The notes under the pieces: generated by a model
What the model saw: the letters and a program-made list of their open reading frames with translations, nothing else
Database searches by the model: none
Told to the model about the DNA's origin: nothing
Program-made: the position numbers and the translations under genes
From: Actinomycetes bacterium
Lineage (GTDB): Bacteria; Actinomycetota; Actinomycetes; Propionibacteriales; Nocardioidaceae
NCBI GenBank assembly: GCA_023396115.1
Contig: JAEWXC010000002.1
Location: 62,001 to 126,000, forward strand
DNA length: 64,000 bases
Direction: 5' to 3'
Part shown: positions 46,445 through 53,873 of the stretch, in pieces
Numbering within the stretch: the first letter of the stretch is position 1
How the letters are laid out: each line of letters starts with the position of its first letter

Positions 46445-46533
46445 GCTCGGTGAGGCGCCCGACGCAGGAGGGCCACGAACCCCACCACCCCACTGCTCGG
46501 TGAGGCGCCCGACGCAGGAGGGCCACGAACCCC
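46445..46533 (+). repeat. Two direct copies of a 39-base repeat after the fadD17-like gene
   Basis: Units at 46445-46483 and 46495-46533 are identical (start GCTCGGTGAGGCGCCCGACG, end CCACGAACCCC) with a 50-base period. Further copies occur at 46611 and 47144. Confidence 0.92.
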
Positions 46534-46558
46534 GTGCACTCCTCGCGGGGCCCGCACC

Positions 46559-46649
46559 GGGTTCGAGGCTCGCTTCGCTCGCACCTCACCGAACGACGGG
46601 TAGCCCCACCGCTCGGTGAGGCGTCCGACGTAGGAGGGCCACGAACCCC
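46559..46649 (+). repeat. 91-base composite repeat element, left copy
   Basis: Starts GGGTTCGAGGCTCGCTTCGC, passes through CCTCACCGA (46584) paired with TCGGTGAGG (46613), and ends CACGAACCCC; the outer GGTTCG/CGAACC also pair. An almost identical copy lies at 47094-47182, in the same orientation, on the other side of the GIY-YIG gene. Confidence 0.9.
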
Positions 46650-46678
46650 CACCCAGGCAGCACGAAGGGCACACCAGG

Positions 46679-46981
46679 TCACCCCTCCGGGGCTGGGCGC
46701 CCACCGCGACGACGGGAGAGTGCTCGGAGTCGCTCGAAGTCCCCCGCGATCAACGCCTCGCGCTTGGCACGACCCCACCCCATCAGTCGCCTCTCGAACG
46801 CGTAGGCATCCTCAATTCGGTCGCACCAGGCGCTCCAGGCCAGCACGACGGGGCGACGGTGCCGGGTGTAGGCCGCCCCGGCCAGGCCGGAGTTGTGCTC
46901 GCCCACGCGCCGTTTGAGGTCCCAGGTCGAACCGGCGTACAGGGAGCCGTCGCAGCATCGCACCAGATACACGTAGGGCAT
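46679..46981 (-). CDS. Single-domain GIY-YIG endonuclease
   Basis: 100-aa protein made only of the GIY-YIG nuclease domain (YhbQ/SLX1-like). PYVYLVRCCDGSLYAGSTWD holds the two tyrosine motifs; RRVGEHNSGLAGAAYTRHRR has the catalytic-side Arg and the next block; the Glu is in AYAFERRLMGWGRAKREALI. There is no DNA-binding domain. The gene stands alone and opposite to the fadD17-like gene, between two near-identical composite repeats. Function unknown; a mobile or repeat-associated nuclease is one possibility. Confidence 0.88.
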   Translation of the reverse strand: MPYVYLVRCCDGSLYAGSTWDLKRRVGEHNSGLAGAAYTRHRRPVVLAWSAWCDRIEDAYAFERRLMGWGRAKREALIAGDFERLRALSRRRGGRPAPEG

Positions 46982-47093
46982 GAGGCCACGCTGGACCCGC
47001 GGTGGGCCGGGAGCAACGGGCACGCAAGCCACCTGGGGACGACGACCGCGGGCGCTGAGGCTGGGGAGCCCCGACGGCTCGGTGTGTTGGTGC

Positions 47094-47182
47094 GGTTCGA
47101 GGCTCGCTGCGCTCGCACCTCACCGAACGACGGGCAACCCACCGCTCGGTGAGGCGCCCGACGCAGGAGGGCCACGAACCCC
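47094..47182 (+). repeat. 89-base composite repeat element, right copy
   Basis: Same architecture and orientation as the left copy at 46559: GGTTCGAGGCTCGCTGCGCT, hairpin arms CCTCACCGA/TCGGTGAGG, end CACGAACCCC. The last 39 bases (47144-47182) equal the unit at 46445. Confidence 0.9.
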
Positions 47183-47212
47183 ACCGACCGACGGAGTCCG
47201 CGGAAAGGCAGG

Positions 47213-47989
47213 TCAGAGGTCGGTGAAGTCGGGTTCGCGGCCCTCGGCGAACGCGGTCAGGGCCTCCAGGTTGGCCGGGCCGCCCATCAACTCGGCGAAC
47301 GCGGCGTTCTCACGCTCCCGTGCCTCCTCGACCGCGGCCCGGTGCGGGGCGGTCATGGTGTGCTTGACCGCCACCAGGCTGGAGATCGGGCGGGCGGCCA
47401 GGACCTCGGCGTGCCGGGTGGCCTCGGCGAGCAGGTCCTCGGGCTCGCAGAGCCGCCACACCAATCCCATCTCCAGGGCTTCGGCAGCGGAGACCCACTC
47501 GGCCGACAGCAGCATCCAGGCGGCGTTCTGCCGACCGACCAGCTGCGGGAACAGCAGCGAGGACGCCGCCTCGGGCGCCACCCCGAGCGAGGTGAAGGGG
47601 CACTTGAGCCGGGCCCGGGTGGACATGAACGCCAGGTCGGCGAAGCCGAGCACGGTCGCCCCGATGCCCAGGCCCAGGCCGTTGACCGCAACCACCAGCG
47701 GCTTCGGGAACGCCACCAGGGCGTCCAGCAGCCCGGGGAACCCGTGCCGGCCCCGCTGGAAGTCGGGGTTGGTGGCGATCTGGTGCATCTCCAGCAGGTC
47801 GGTCCCGGCGCTGAACGCCCGTCCCGCCCCGGTCAGCAGCACCACCGCGACGCCGTCGTCGACGGCCGCCTCGAGCAGCGCGTCGGCCAGCGCGTCGTAG
47901 AGCTCCTCGTTGAACGCGTTCAGCGCGTCCGGACGGTTCAGGACCACCTTCCGGACACGCTGCGACGTGGAGACGTCCAGGACGCTCAC
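47213..47989 (-). CDS. Enoyl-CoA hydratase/isomerase family protein
   Basis: 258-aa crotonase-fold enzyme. RKVVLNRPDALNAFNEELYD opens it; the oxyanion region is GRAFSAGTDLLEM and PLVVAVNGLGLGIGATVLGF. The stretch SLGVAPEAASSLLFPQLVGR has the single Glu arrangement of delta3,delta2-enoyl-CoA isomerases (PECI type) rather than the two-Glu hydratase pattern, so an isomerase role is more likely. GTG 47989 overlaps the stop of the nitronate monooxygenase-like gene. Part of the fadD19 operon. Confidence 0.85.
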   Translation of the reverse strand: MSVLDVSTSQRVRKVVLNRPDALNAFNEELYDALADALLEAAVDDGVAVVLLTGAGRAFSAGTDLLEMHQIATNPDFQRGRHGFPGLLDALVAFPKPLVVAVNGLGLGIGATVLGFADLAFMSTRARLKCPFTSLGVAPEAASSLLFPQLVGRQNAAWMLLSAEWVSAAEALEMGLVWRLCEPEDLLAEATRHAEVLAARPISSLVAVKHTMTAPHRAAVEEARERENAAFAELMGGPANLEALTAFAEGREPDFTDL

Positions 47990-49089
47990 GCCTCCGCGAT
48001 CCCCTGCAGCCGCTTGCTGGCCTCACCGAACTCGCGCACCAGGCGCTCGATCACGGTGGCGACCGGCTCGACCTCGTTCATCCGCCCGACGATCTGGCCG
48101 ACCGGCATCGCGATCGTGTCGGGGTTGTCGCCGGAGTTCATCCGGTTGTGGGCGTCGGCCACGAGCAGGTTCTGCAACGGCATCGGCAGCGGCGCCGGGG
48201 CACCCTCCTCGGCCCAGGCCTGGGTCCACGCGGTCTTGAGCAGCCGCGCCGGCTTGCCGGTGTAGACCCGCGAACGGACGGTGTCGGTGGAGTCCGCCCG
48301 CAGCAGCGCCTCCCGGATGCCGGTCCCCGCGGACAGGTCGTACTCCTCGACCGTCAGCCACATCGACCCGGTCCAGGCGCCCTGGGCACCCAGGGCCAGC
48401 GCGGCGGCCATCTGCCGACCCGACCCGATGCCACCGGCGGCCAGCACCGGCACGTCGGGACCGACGGCGTCGACGATCTCGGGGATCAGCACCATGCCGG
48501 CGATCTCACCGGTGTGCCCGCCGGCCTCGTAGCCCTGGGCGACGATGATGTCGACCCCGTTGGCCACGTGGCTCATCGCGTGCTTGGCGGCACCGGCCAG
48601 CGCGGCCACCTTCACGCCGTGCTCGTGGGCCTTCTCGATCACGTCGACCGGCGGCGAGCCCAGCGCGTTGGCGATCAGCACCGGGCGGTGCGCCAGCGCC
48701 ACGTCCACGTGGCTGCGGGCCACCGAGTGCAGCCAGCCCAGGACGCCCTCGCGCCCCTCGCCCTCGGGCAGCGGCGGGACGCCGAGCTTGGTCAGCGTGG
48801 ACTCGACGAACTCCTTGTGCGCTTCGGGGATCATCGCGCCCAGGTCGACGGCCTTGCCCTCGGTCGGCACCTTCATCGGCATCACGACGTCGACGCCGTA
48901 CGGCTTGCCGTCGGTGTTCTCGTCCAGCCAGGTCAGGGTCCGGTCGAGGTCGTCGGAGTCGTTGAACCGCACGCAGCCCAGGACGCCCAGGCCACCGGCC
49001 CGGGAGACCGCGGCCGCGACGTGCTCGGAGGGGGTGAAGGCGAAGATCGGGTACTCGATCCCGAACAGCTCGCACAGGTCGGTGCGCAT
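47986..49089 (-). CDS. Nitronate monooxygenase family flavoprotein
   Basis: 367-aa TIM-barrel flavoprotein of the 2-nitropropane dioxygenase/NMO family. IEYPIFAFTPSEHVAAAVSR and AGGLGVLGCVRF start the barrel; VDIIVAQGYEAGGHTGEIAG holds the His region; PVLAAGGIGSGRQMAAALAL is the FMN phosphate site. In steroid and fatty-acid operons such proteins are often enoyl-reductase-like, but the reaction here is not known. It overlaps its neighbours on both sides (TGATG with fadD19, GTGA with the isomerase gene). Confidence 0.88.
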   Translation of the reverse strand: MRTDLCELFGIEYPIFAFTPSEHVAAAVSRAGGLGVLGCVRFNDSDDLDRTLTWLDENTDGKPYGVDVVMPMKVPTEGKAVDLGAMIPEAHKEFVESTLTKLGVPPLPEGEGREGVLGWLHSVARSHVDVALAHRPVLIANALGSPPVDVIEKAHEHGVKVAALAGAAKHAMSHVANGVDIIVAQGYEAGGHTGEIAGMVLIPEIVDAVGPDVPVLAAGGIGSGRQMAAALALGAQGAWTGSMWLTVEEYDLSAGTGIREALLRADSTDTVRSRVYTGKPARLLKTAWTQAWAEEGAPAPLPMPLQNLLVADAHNRMNSGDNPDTIAMPVGQIVGRMNEVEPVATVIERLVREFGEASKRLQGIAEA

Positions 49090-50711
49090 CAGGCCCCCTG
49101 GGTGGTGATGACTTCGCGGGCCTTGACGTAGTTGGCCTTGCCGGTGACGTGGCGCGGGATCTGGTCGACGAAGACCGCCGAACGGGGCAGCTTGTAGCCC
49201 GACAGGGAGGAGCGCAGGAACTCCTTGATCTCCTCCAGCGTGGCCTGCTCGCCCTCACGCAGCTGGATGACGGCGCTGACGGCCTGGCCGTAGGTCTCGT
49301 CGGGGACACCGACGACGAGGGTGTCGTAGACGGCCGGGTGCTTCTTCAGCTCCGACTCGACCTCCTCGGGGTACACCTTCTCGCCACCGGTGTTGATGCA
49401 GTTGGAGCCGCGACCCAGGAGCTGGATCTTGCCCTCCTCCATCACCTTGGCGAAGTCACCGGGAACCGAGTAGCGCACCCCGTCGACGGTGATCATCGTC
49501 TTGGCGGTCTTCTCGGGGTCCTTGTAGTACCCGATCGGCGCGAAGCCGCTGCGGGCGGTGCGGCCGATCTTGCCGACGTTGGCCGGGTCGGCCAGGTCGA
49601 TCGGGCGGTCGTTCTCGTCGAGGATGACGGTGCCGACGCCCGGGGAGACCACGACGCCCTCGGCGCTGGCGCCGCCCTTGGCCTCGATCCCGGTGCCCTG
49701 GAAGCCGGTCTCGGTGGAGCCGATCGAGTCGGTGTAGACGGCGTTGGGCAGGGCCGCCATCCAGCGCTCCTTGACCTCGGGGCTGAAGATCGCCGCGGAC
49801 GAGGCCACCGCGAACAGCGAGGAGCCGTCAAAGTCGCCGGCCTCGTAGGCCTCGATCAGCGGGCGCGCCATCGCGTCGCCGGTCATGAACATCAGCTGGA
49901 CCTTCTCGCGGTCGATGATCTCCCAGGTCTTCACCGGGTCGAACTTCGGCTCGAGGATGGTCAGGTGCCCCGCGAACAGGTGCATGAGCATCGCCGACTG
50001 GGCGCCGCCGTGCATCATCGGGCTGAGCGGGAAGGTGACCATCGGGTTGCGGTCGGCGGCGATCTTGGACTGGTCGTACTCGTCAAGGAACTCGCCGGTG
50101 TAGAAGTTCACGCCACCGCCGAGCACGCGCCAGAAGTCCTCGTGGCGCCACATGACGCCCTTCGGCCAGCCGGTGGTGCCGCCGGTGTAGATGATGTGCA
50201 CGTCGTCGGCCGAGCGCTCGCCGAAGTCACGCGCGTCGGACTGGCCCTCGATGGCCTCGGCCAGCGTGACGCCGCCGAACGGGGACAGGTCGCCGGAGTT
50301 GTCGGGGTCGGTGGGGTCGGGGATCGCGACGAACGTGGTGAGCTGCTCGTGCTTGGGGGCACAGGCGGCGACCAGGTCGGCGTAGCTGCGCTCGAAGATC
50401 AGCGCCTTGAGGTCGGCGTTGTCGAAGATGTAGTCGAGCTCCGACTCGACGTAGCGGTAGTTGACGTTGATCGTCACGCCGCGCAGCTTGTAGACGGCGA
50501 GCAGGGCCACGACGTGCTCCACGCTGTTCTTGGCGTAGATCCCCACGTGGTCACCCACCCCGATGCCGCGGGCGGCAAGGTGGTGGGCGAGACGGTTGGC
50601 GTCGGCCTCCAGCTCACCCAGGGTGACCTTGCGGTCGTCCACCTGGATCGCGGGCAGGTCGGCGGCAGCGTCGACGGCGTGCTCGAAGAGGTCAGCAATA
50701 TTCAGGGCCAC
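49089..50711 (-). CDS. fadD19: FadD19-type sterol side-chain acyl-CoA synthetase
   Basis: 540-aa ligase closely resembling FadD19 of mycobacteria: VALNIADLFEHAVDAAADLP at the start, IYTGGTTGWPKGVMWRHEDF P-loop, MTGDAMARPLIEAYEAGDFD, VYTDSIGSTETGFQGTG, and NTGGEKVYPEEVESELKKHP. FadD19 activates the C8 sterol side-chain acid. Start is GTG 50711; the KstR box and TAGATT -10 lie just upstream, giving an almost leaderless message. Divergent from the echA19-like gene, as in Mycobacterium tuberculosis (Rv3515c/Rv3516). Confidence 0.9.
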   Translation of the reverse strand: MALNIADLFEHAVDAAADLPAIQVDDRKVTLGELEADANRLAHHLAARGIGVGDHVGIYAKNSVEHVVALLAVYKLRGVTINVNYRYVESELDYIFDNADLKALIFERSYADLVAACAPKHEQLTTFVAIPDPTDPDNSGDLSPFGGVTLAEAIEGQSDARDFGERSADDVHIIYTGGTTGWPKGVMWRHEDFWRVLGGGVNFYTGEFLDEYDQSKIAADRNPMVTFPLSPMMHGGAQSAMLMHLFAGHLTILEPKFDPVKTWEIIDREKVQLMFMTGDAMARPLIEAYEAGDFDGSSLFAVASSAAIFSPEVKERWMAALPNAVYTDSIGSTETGFQGTGIEAKGGASAEGVVVSPGVGTVILDENDRPIDLADPANVGKIGRTARSGFAPIGYYKDPEKTAKTMITVDGVRYSVPGDFAKVMEEGKIQLLGRGSNCINTGGEKVYPEEVESELKKHPAVYDTLVVGVPDETYGQAVSAVIQLREGEQATLEEIKEFLRSSLSGYKLPRSAVFVDQIPRHVTGKANYVKAREVITTQGA

Positions 50712-50718
50712 GCTCTGT

Positions 50719-50724
50719 AATCTA
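50719..50724 (-). promoter_or_regulatory. -10 element of the fadD19 promoter
   Basis: TAGATT on the minus strand with a seven-base spacer to the GTG. It overlaps the KstR-type box by two bases, so bound repressor would block transcription. Confidence 0.5.
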
Positions 50725-50736
50725 GAACACGTTCTA
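50723..50736. promoter_or_regulatory. KstR-type operator between fadD19 and echA19-like genes
   Basis: TAGAACACGTTCTA has perfect six-base arms (TAGAAC/GTTCTA) and the AACNNGTT core of the KstR box. A TAGAGT -10 for the plus-strand gene lies at 50747, so both promoters flank the site. Confidence 0.85.
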
Positions 50737-50746
50737 TCTCGTGGTC

Positions 50747-50752
50747 TAGAGT
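50747..50752 (+). promoter_or_regulatory. -10 element of the echA19-like gene
   Basis: TAGAGT with an eight-base spacer to ATG 50761 and no ribosome binding site, so the message is leaderless or nearly so. Confidence 0.45.
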
Positions 50753-50760
50753 TTCGGAAC

Positions 50761-51558
50761 ATGTCTGACAATCACGTTCCCCACTGCCTGGTCGAGCAGG
50801 ACGGGCACAAGCTCGTCGTGACGATGAACCGGCCCGAGGCCCGCAACGCGCTCTCGCACGAGATGCTGACGATCCTGGAGGAGACCTGGGAGCGGGTGAA
50901 CTCCGACGACTCGATCCGCGTCGTCATCCTCACCGGCGCCGGCGGTTCCTTCTGCGCGGGCGCCGACCTCAAGGCGATGAACGCCAAGCCGCCGAGCGAG
51001 AGCTTCGACTCCGGCGACTACGACCCCTCGGTCATCAAGGCGCTGCTCAAGGGCTACCGCCTGACCAAGCCGCTGATCGCGGCCGTCGAGGGCCCGGCCA
51101 TCGCCGGCGGCACCGAGATCCTCACCGCCACCGACATCCGGATCGCGGGTGAGTCGGCCAAGTTCGGCGTCTCCGAGGCCCGCTGGTCGCTGTACCCGCT
51201 CGGCGGTTCGGTGGTCCGACTCCCCCGGCAGATCCCGGCCACGATCGCGGCGGACATGCTGCTCACCGGTCGGCACGTGAAGGCCCCCGAGGCCAAGGAG
51301 ATCGGCCTGATCGGTCACGTGGTCCCGGACGGCCAGGCCCTGGCCAAGGCGCACGAGATCGCCGACATGATCTGCGCCAACGGCCCGCTTGCGGTCCAGG
51401 CGATCCTCAGGACGATCCGCGACTCCGAGGGCAAGCACGAGGACGAGTGCTGGGCCGAGGACGCCAGGGTCGGCGCCGCGGTCTTCGCCTCCGAGGACGC
51501 CAAGGAGGGTCCGCGGGCCTTCATGGAGAAGCGCACCCCGCAGTTCCGGGCAAGCTGA
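50761..51558 (+). CDS. echA19: Enoyl-CoA hydratase, EchA19-like
   Basis: 265-aa crotonase-fold hydratase for sterol side-chain beta-oxidation. VTMNRPEARNALSHEMLTIL, the oxyanion GGSFCAGADLKAMNAK, PLIAAVEGPAIAGGTEILTA, and the two-Glu region FGVSEARWSLYPLGGSVVRL. Length and divergent position next to fadD19 match EchA19 (Rv3516), reported to hydrate the C8 side-chain enoyl-CoA. A KstR box controls the intergenic region. A strong hairpin follows the gene. Confidence 0.9.
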   Translation: MSDNHVPHCLVEQDGHKLVVTMNRPEARNALSHEMLTILEETWERVNSDDSIRVVILTGAGGSFCAGADLKAMNAKPPSESFDSGDYDPSVIKALLKGYRLTKPLIAAVEGPAIAGGTEILTATDIRIAGESAKFGVSEARWSLYPLGGSVVRLPRQIPATIAADMLLTGRHVKAPEAKEIGLIGHVVPDGQALAKAHEIADMICANGPLAVQAILRTIRDSEGKHEDECWAEDARVGAAVFASEDAKEGPRAFMEKRTPQFRAS

Positions 51559-51581
51559 GCCCGACCCCCCCCCACGACCAC

Positions 51582-51622
51582 CGAACGGCCCGGTCCCGCA
51601 ACCTGCGGGGCCGGGCCGTTCG
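51582..51622 (+). terminator. Terminator of the echA19-like gene
   Basis: Twelve-base stem CGAACGGCCCGG/CCGGGCCGTTCG enclosing a second stem CCCGCA/TGCGGG, 24 bases after the stop. Confidence 0.7.
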
Positions 51623-51632
51623 CTCTGCGCGA

Positions 51633-51648
51633 ATCCCCCCAGGGGGAT
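51633..51648. promoter_or_regulatory. GC-rich dyad (CsoR/CstR-type operator) before the thioredoxin-rhodanese gene
   Basis: ATCCCCCCAGGGGGAT: seven-base arms around a two-base centre, followed by AT. It ends 25 bases before the TAGGTT -10, over the -35 region. The form resembles operators of CsoR-family repressors, which include persulfide-sensing CstR. Confidence 0.45.
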
Positions 51649-51672
51649 ATGGGGTTTCTGCTCCCCTACTTG

Positions 51673-51678
51673 TAGGTT
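51673..51678 (+). promoter_or_regulatory. -10 element of the leaderless thioredoxin-rhodanese promoter
   Basis: TAGGTT at exactly -12 to -7 before ATG 51685; no ribosome binding site. Confidence 0.55.
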
Positions 51679-51684
51679 GGCCCC

Positions 51685-52350
51685 ATGAGCACTGTCGACC
51701 TGACCGCTGACTCCTTCGAGCAGACCATCACCGGCAACGACATCGTCCTGGTGGACTTCTGGGCCTCCTGGTGCGGTCCCTGCCGCCAGTTCGCGCCGGT
51801 CTTCGAGGCCGCCTCGCAGCAGCACCCCGACGTGGTCTTCGGCAAGGTCGACACCGAGGCCGAGCAGCAGCTGGCCGCGATGGCCCAGATCACCTCCATC
51901 CCCACCCTGATGGCGTTCCGCGAGAACGTCCTGGTCTTCTCCCAGCCCGGTGCGCTGCCCGCCGCCGCACTGGAGCAGGTCATCGAGGGCGTCAAGGGCT
52001 TGGACATGGAGGACGTGCGACGCCAGATCGCCGAGGCCGAGGCCAACCCCGACGAGGTCGACCTGGACACCTTCGCCGCCGGCCACGCCGCCGGGGTGCC
52101 GGTGATCGACGTGCGCGAGGAGCACGAGTTCACCGCCGGGCACGTCCCCGGGGCGGTGCACATCCCGATGAACGAGGTGCCGGACCGGCTCGACGAGATC
52201 CCCCGCGACAAGCCGGTCTTCGTGATCTGCGCCGCCGGCGGTCGCTCCCGCCAGGTGGTGGACCACCTGCGCGCCCAGGGCATCGAGGCGGTCAACGTGG
52301 CCGGCGGCACCGGCGGCTGGGTCGAGCGCGGCTGGCCCGTCGACCGCTGA
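51685..52350 (+). CDS. Thioredoxin-rhodanese fusion protein
   Basis: 221-aa two-domain protein. Residues 1-108 are a thioredoxin with VDFWASWCGPCRQFAPVFEA and the cis-Pro in ITSIPTLMAF. After a helical linker (EDVRRQIAEAEANPDEVDLD), residues 125-221 are a rhodanese with VIDVREEHEFTAGHVPGAVH and the active loop VICAAGGRSRQVV, whose Cys would carry the persulfide. The thioredoxin part could reduce the persulfide on the rhodanese part, so the protein may handle reactive sulfur species. It is monocistronic, leaderless, and bounded by strong hairpins. Confidence 0.92.
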   Translation: MSTVDLTADSFEQTITGNDIVLVDFWASWCGPCRQFAPVFEAASQQHPDVVFGKVDTEAEQQLAAMAQITSIPTLMAFRENVLVFSQPGALPAAALEQVIEGVKGLDMEDVRRQIAEAEANPDEVDLDTFAAGHAAGVPVIDVREEHEFTAGHVPGAVHIPMNEVPDRLDEIPRDKPVFVICAAGGRSRQVVDHLRAQGIEAVNVAGGTGGWVERGWPVDR

Positions 52351-52364
52351 GGGTCCCTCTGACT

Positions 52365-52397
52365 GCCGGACCCGACGGCCGCTCCGTCGGGTCCGGC
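52365..52397 (+). terminator. Terminator of the thioredoxin-rhodanese gene
   Basis: Perfect 14-base stem GCCGGACCCGACGG/CCGTCGGGTCCGGC with a five-base loop, 14 bases after the stop. Confidence 0.75.
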
Positions 52398-52454
52398 GCC
52401 CCGGGGGCGCGTCGTTGACGTGTGCCGCGGCGCGTGTGGGGAAGGGTGTCCCCC

Positions 52455-53174
52455 ATGGACGCGTTGCTACCCCTGCTTTTCGTCGGGGGCCTGATCCTGG
52501 TCGCCGTCTTCGCCTACCTGGGCCACCTGCAGGCCAAACGCCGGCGCGAGGAGATGGCGGCTCTCGCCCAGTCGCGCGGCTGGACCTGGACCGCTCGTGA
52601 CGACCGCTGGGCCAGCGCCTTCGACGGCCGCCCGTTCGGTCTGGGTCACTCGCGGCGCGCCACGAACGTGCTCCAGGGCGACCACGACGGCCGCCCGATG
52701 GTGGCCTTCGACTACCGCTACTCCACCACCGAGACCAGCTCGAACGGCAAGGGCGGCACCACCACCCGCACCGTGCACCACCCCTTCTCGGTGATCACGC
52801 TGCGCACGAGCGCGAACTTCCCGAACCTCGAGGTGGGCCCGGAGGGATTCTTCACCCGGATGTTCGACTCCGTGACCGGTCAGGACATCGACTTCGAGTG
52901 GGAGCAGTTCAACCGCGACTTCCGGGTCCGCTGCCCCGACCGCAAGTTCGCCAGCGACGTGGTGCACCAGCAGATGATGGAGTTCCTGGTCCCGCACCGC
53001 GACACCGCCTGGGCGCTGCGCGGCGGCACGCTGATCGTGGCCCGCGCCGGCCAGCACTCCATCGCGCAGCTGGACGCGACGCTGGCGTTCGCCGACGGCG
53101 TCGTCGACCGGATCCCCGACTTCGTGTGGCAGCAGGCCGGCGTGCAGGACCCCGGTGCCGGCTCCCGCGGCTGA
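52455..53174 (+). CDS. Membrane-anchored protein of unknown function
   Basis: 239-aa protein with one N-terminal membrane segment (ALLPLLFVGGLILVAVFAYL) and then a cytosolic domain. KRRREEMAALAQSRGWTWTA directly after the helix gives an inside-positive topology. The soluble part has MVAFDYRYSTTETSSN, SVITLRTSANFPNLEVGPEG and FVPHRDTAWALRGGTLIV-like beta segments; I do not recognise the fold. It lies 18 bases before lemA and is probably co-transcribed with it. ATG 52455 was chosen over a GTG at 52422, since the hydrophobic segment begins there. Confidence 0.75.
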   Translation: MDALLPLLFVGGLILVAVFAYLGHLQAKRRREEMAALAQSRGWTWTARDDRWASAFDGRPFGLGHSRRATNVLQGDHDGRPMVAFDYRYSTTETSSNGKGGTTTRTVHHPFSVITLRTSANFPNLEVGPEGFFTRMFDSVTGQDIDFEWEQFNRDFRVRCPDRKFASDVVHQQMMEFLVPHRDTAWALRGGTLIVARAGQHSIAQLDATLAFADGVVDRIPDFVWQQAGVQDPGAGSRG

Positions 53175-53192
53175 GCGGGCAGGATCACCGCT

Positions 53193-53774
53193 GTGACCAC
53201 CCCGACCCTCCTCGTCCTGGCCGTCGTCGTGCTGACCCCGCTGGTCTGGTACGTCGCCAGCTACAACCGGTTCGTCTCCCAGCGCACCCTGATCGAGTCC
53301 TCCTGGGCCGGCGTGGATGTGGAGCTCACCCGCCGCCACGACCTCGTTCCGAACCTGGTGGCCACCGTGCAGGGGTACGCGGCCCACGAGCGCGACGTCC
53401 TGGAGACACTCACCCGCGCCCGGGAGGCCGCCGTCCCGCTGGAGGGCACCGGACCCCAGCAGCGGACTGCGGTGGAGGACGCCGTCGGGGTCGCGATCGG
53501 GACCGTGCTGGCCCGGGTCGAGGCCTACCCCGAACTGCGGGCCAGCGAGAACTTCCTGCAACTGCAGCGCGAGCTGGCCACCACCGAAGACCGGATCGCC
53601 GCCTCGCGACGGTTCTTCAACAACAACGTGGCCGCCTACAACACCCGGGTCCGGTCGGTCCCGTCGAACCTGGTCGCGGCGCTGTCGAAGTTCGAGCTGC
53701 ACGCCCAGTTCCAGCTGCGGGACGCCTCCGTGTCCGCGGTGCCGTCGATCGACCTGGACACCCCGCCGGCCTGA
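53193..53774 (+). CDS. lemA: LemA family protein
   Basis: 193-aa LemA-type protein: one N-terminal membrane helix (TLLVLAVVVLTPLVWYVASY), then a helical bundle. Family blocks are YNRFVSQRTLIESSWAGVDV, RRHDLVPNLVATVQGYAAHE and ASENFLQLQRELATTEDRIA, with RRFFNNNVAAYNTRVRSVPS after them. The C-terminal FQLRDASVSAVPSIDL is also typical. Function of LemA is unclear; some neighbours in other genomes are membrane stress proteins. GTG start 53193. Confidence 0.93.
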   Translation: MTTPTLLVLAVVVLTPLVWYVASYNRFVSQRTLIESSWAGVDVELTRRHDLVPNLVATVQGYAAHERDVLETLTRAREAAVPLEGTGPQQRTAVEDAVGVAIGTVLARVEAYPELRASENFLQLQRELATTEDRIAASRRFFNNNVAAYNTRVRSVPSNLVAALSKFELHAQFQLRDASVSAVPSIDLDTPPA

Positions 53775-53795
53775 CCCGGCCGCCCCACCCGCTGA

Positions 53796-53865
53796 TGTAA
53801 CACTGATCTGTCCCCTCTGATGCGGTGACAGACCACCGCATCAGAGGAGTCCACTCCGTGTTACA
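53796..53865. repeat. 70-base nested palindrome between convergent lemA and fadD
   Basis: Inner perfect 14-base stem CCTCTGATGCGGTG/CACCGCATCAGAGG (53814-53827 and 53834-53847, loop ACAGAC) within outer inverted repeats TGTAACAC (53796) and GTGTTACA (53858). It starts 22 bases after the lemA stop and ends nine bases before the fadD stop. It probably terminates both strands; the terminal inverted repeats also recall a small mobile element. Confidence 0.85.
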
Positions 53866-53873
53866 TGGGCAGG

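Noticed and set aside
46445..47182. An insertion sequence or transposon.
   Set aside because: No transposase-like protein, no target duplication recognised and the flanking repeats are direct, not terminal inverted. Kept only as a repeat-associated nuclease cassette.
47213..47989. EchA20 (ring C/D-opening hydrolase of steroid degradation).
   Set aside because: The sequence has the PECI-type isomerase pattern (APEAASS) and does not show the EchA20 blocks I remember.
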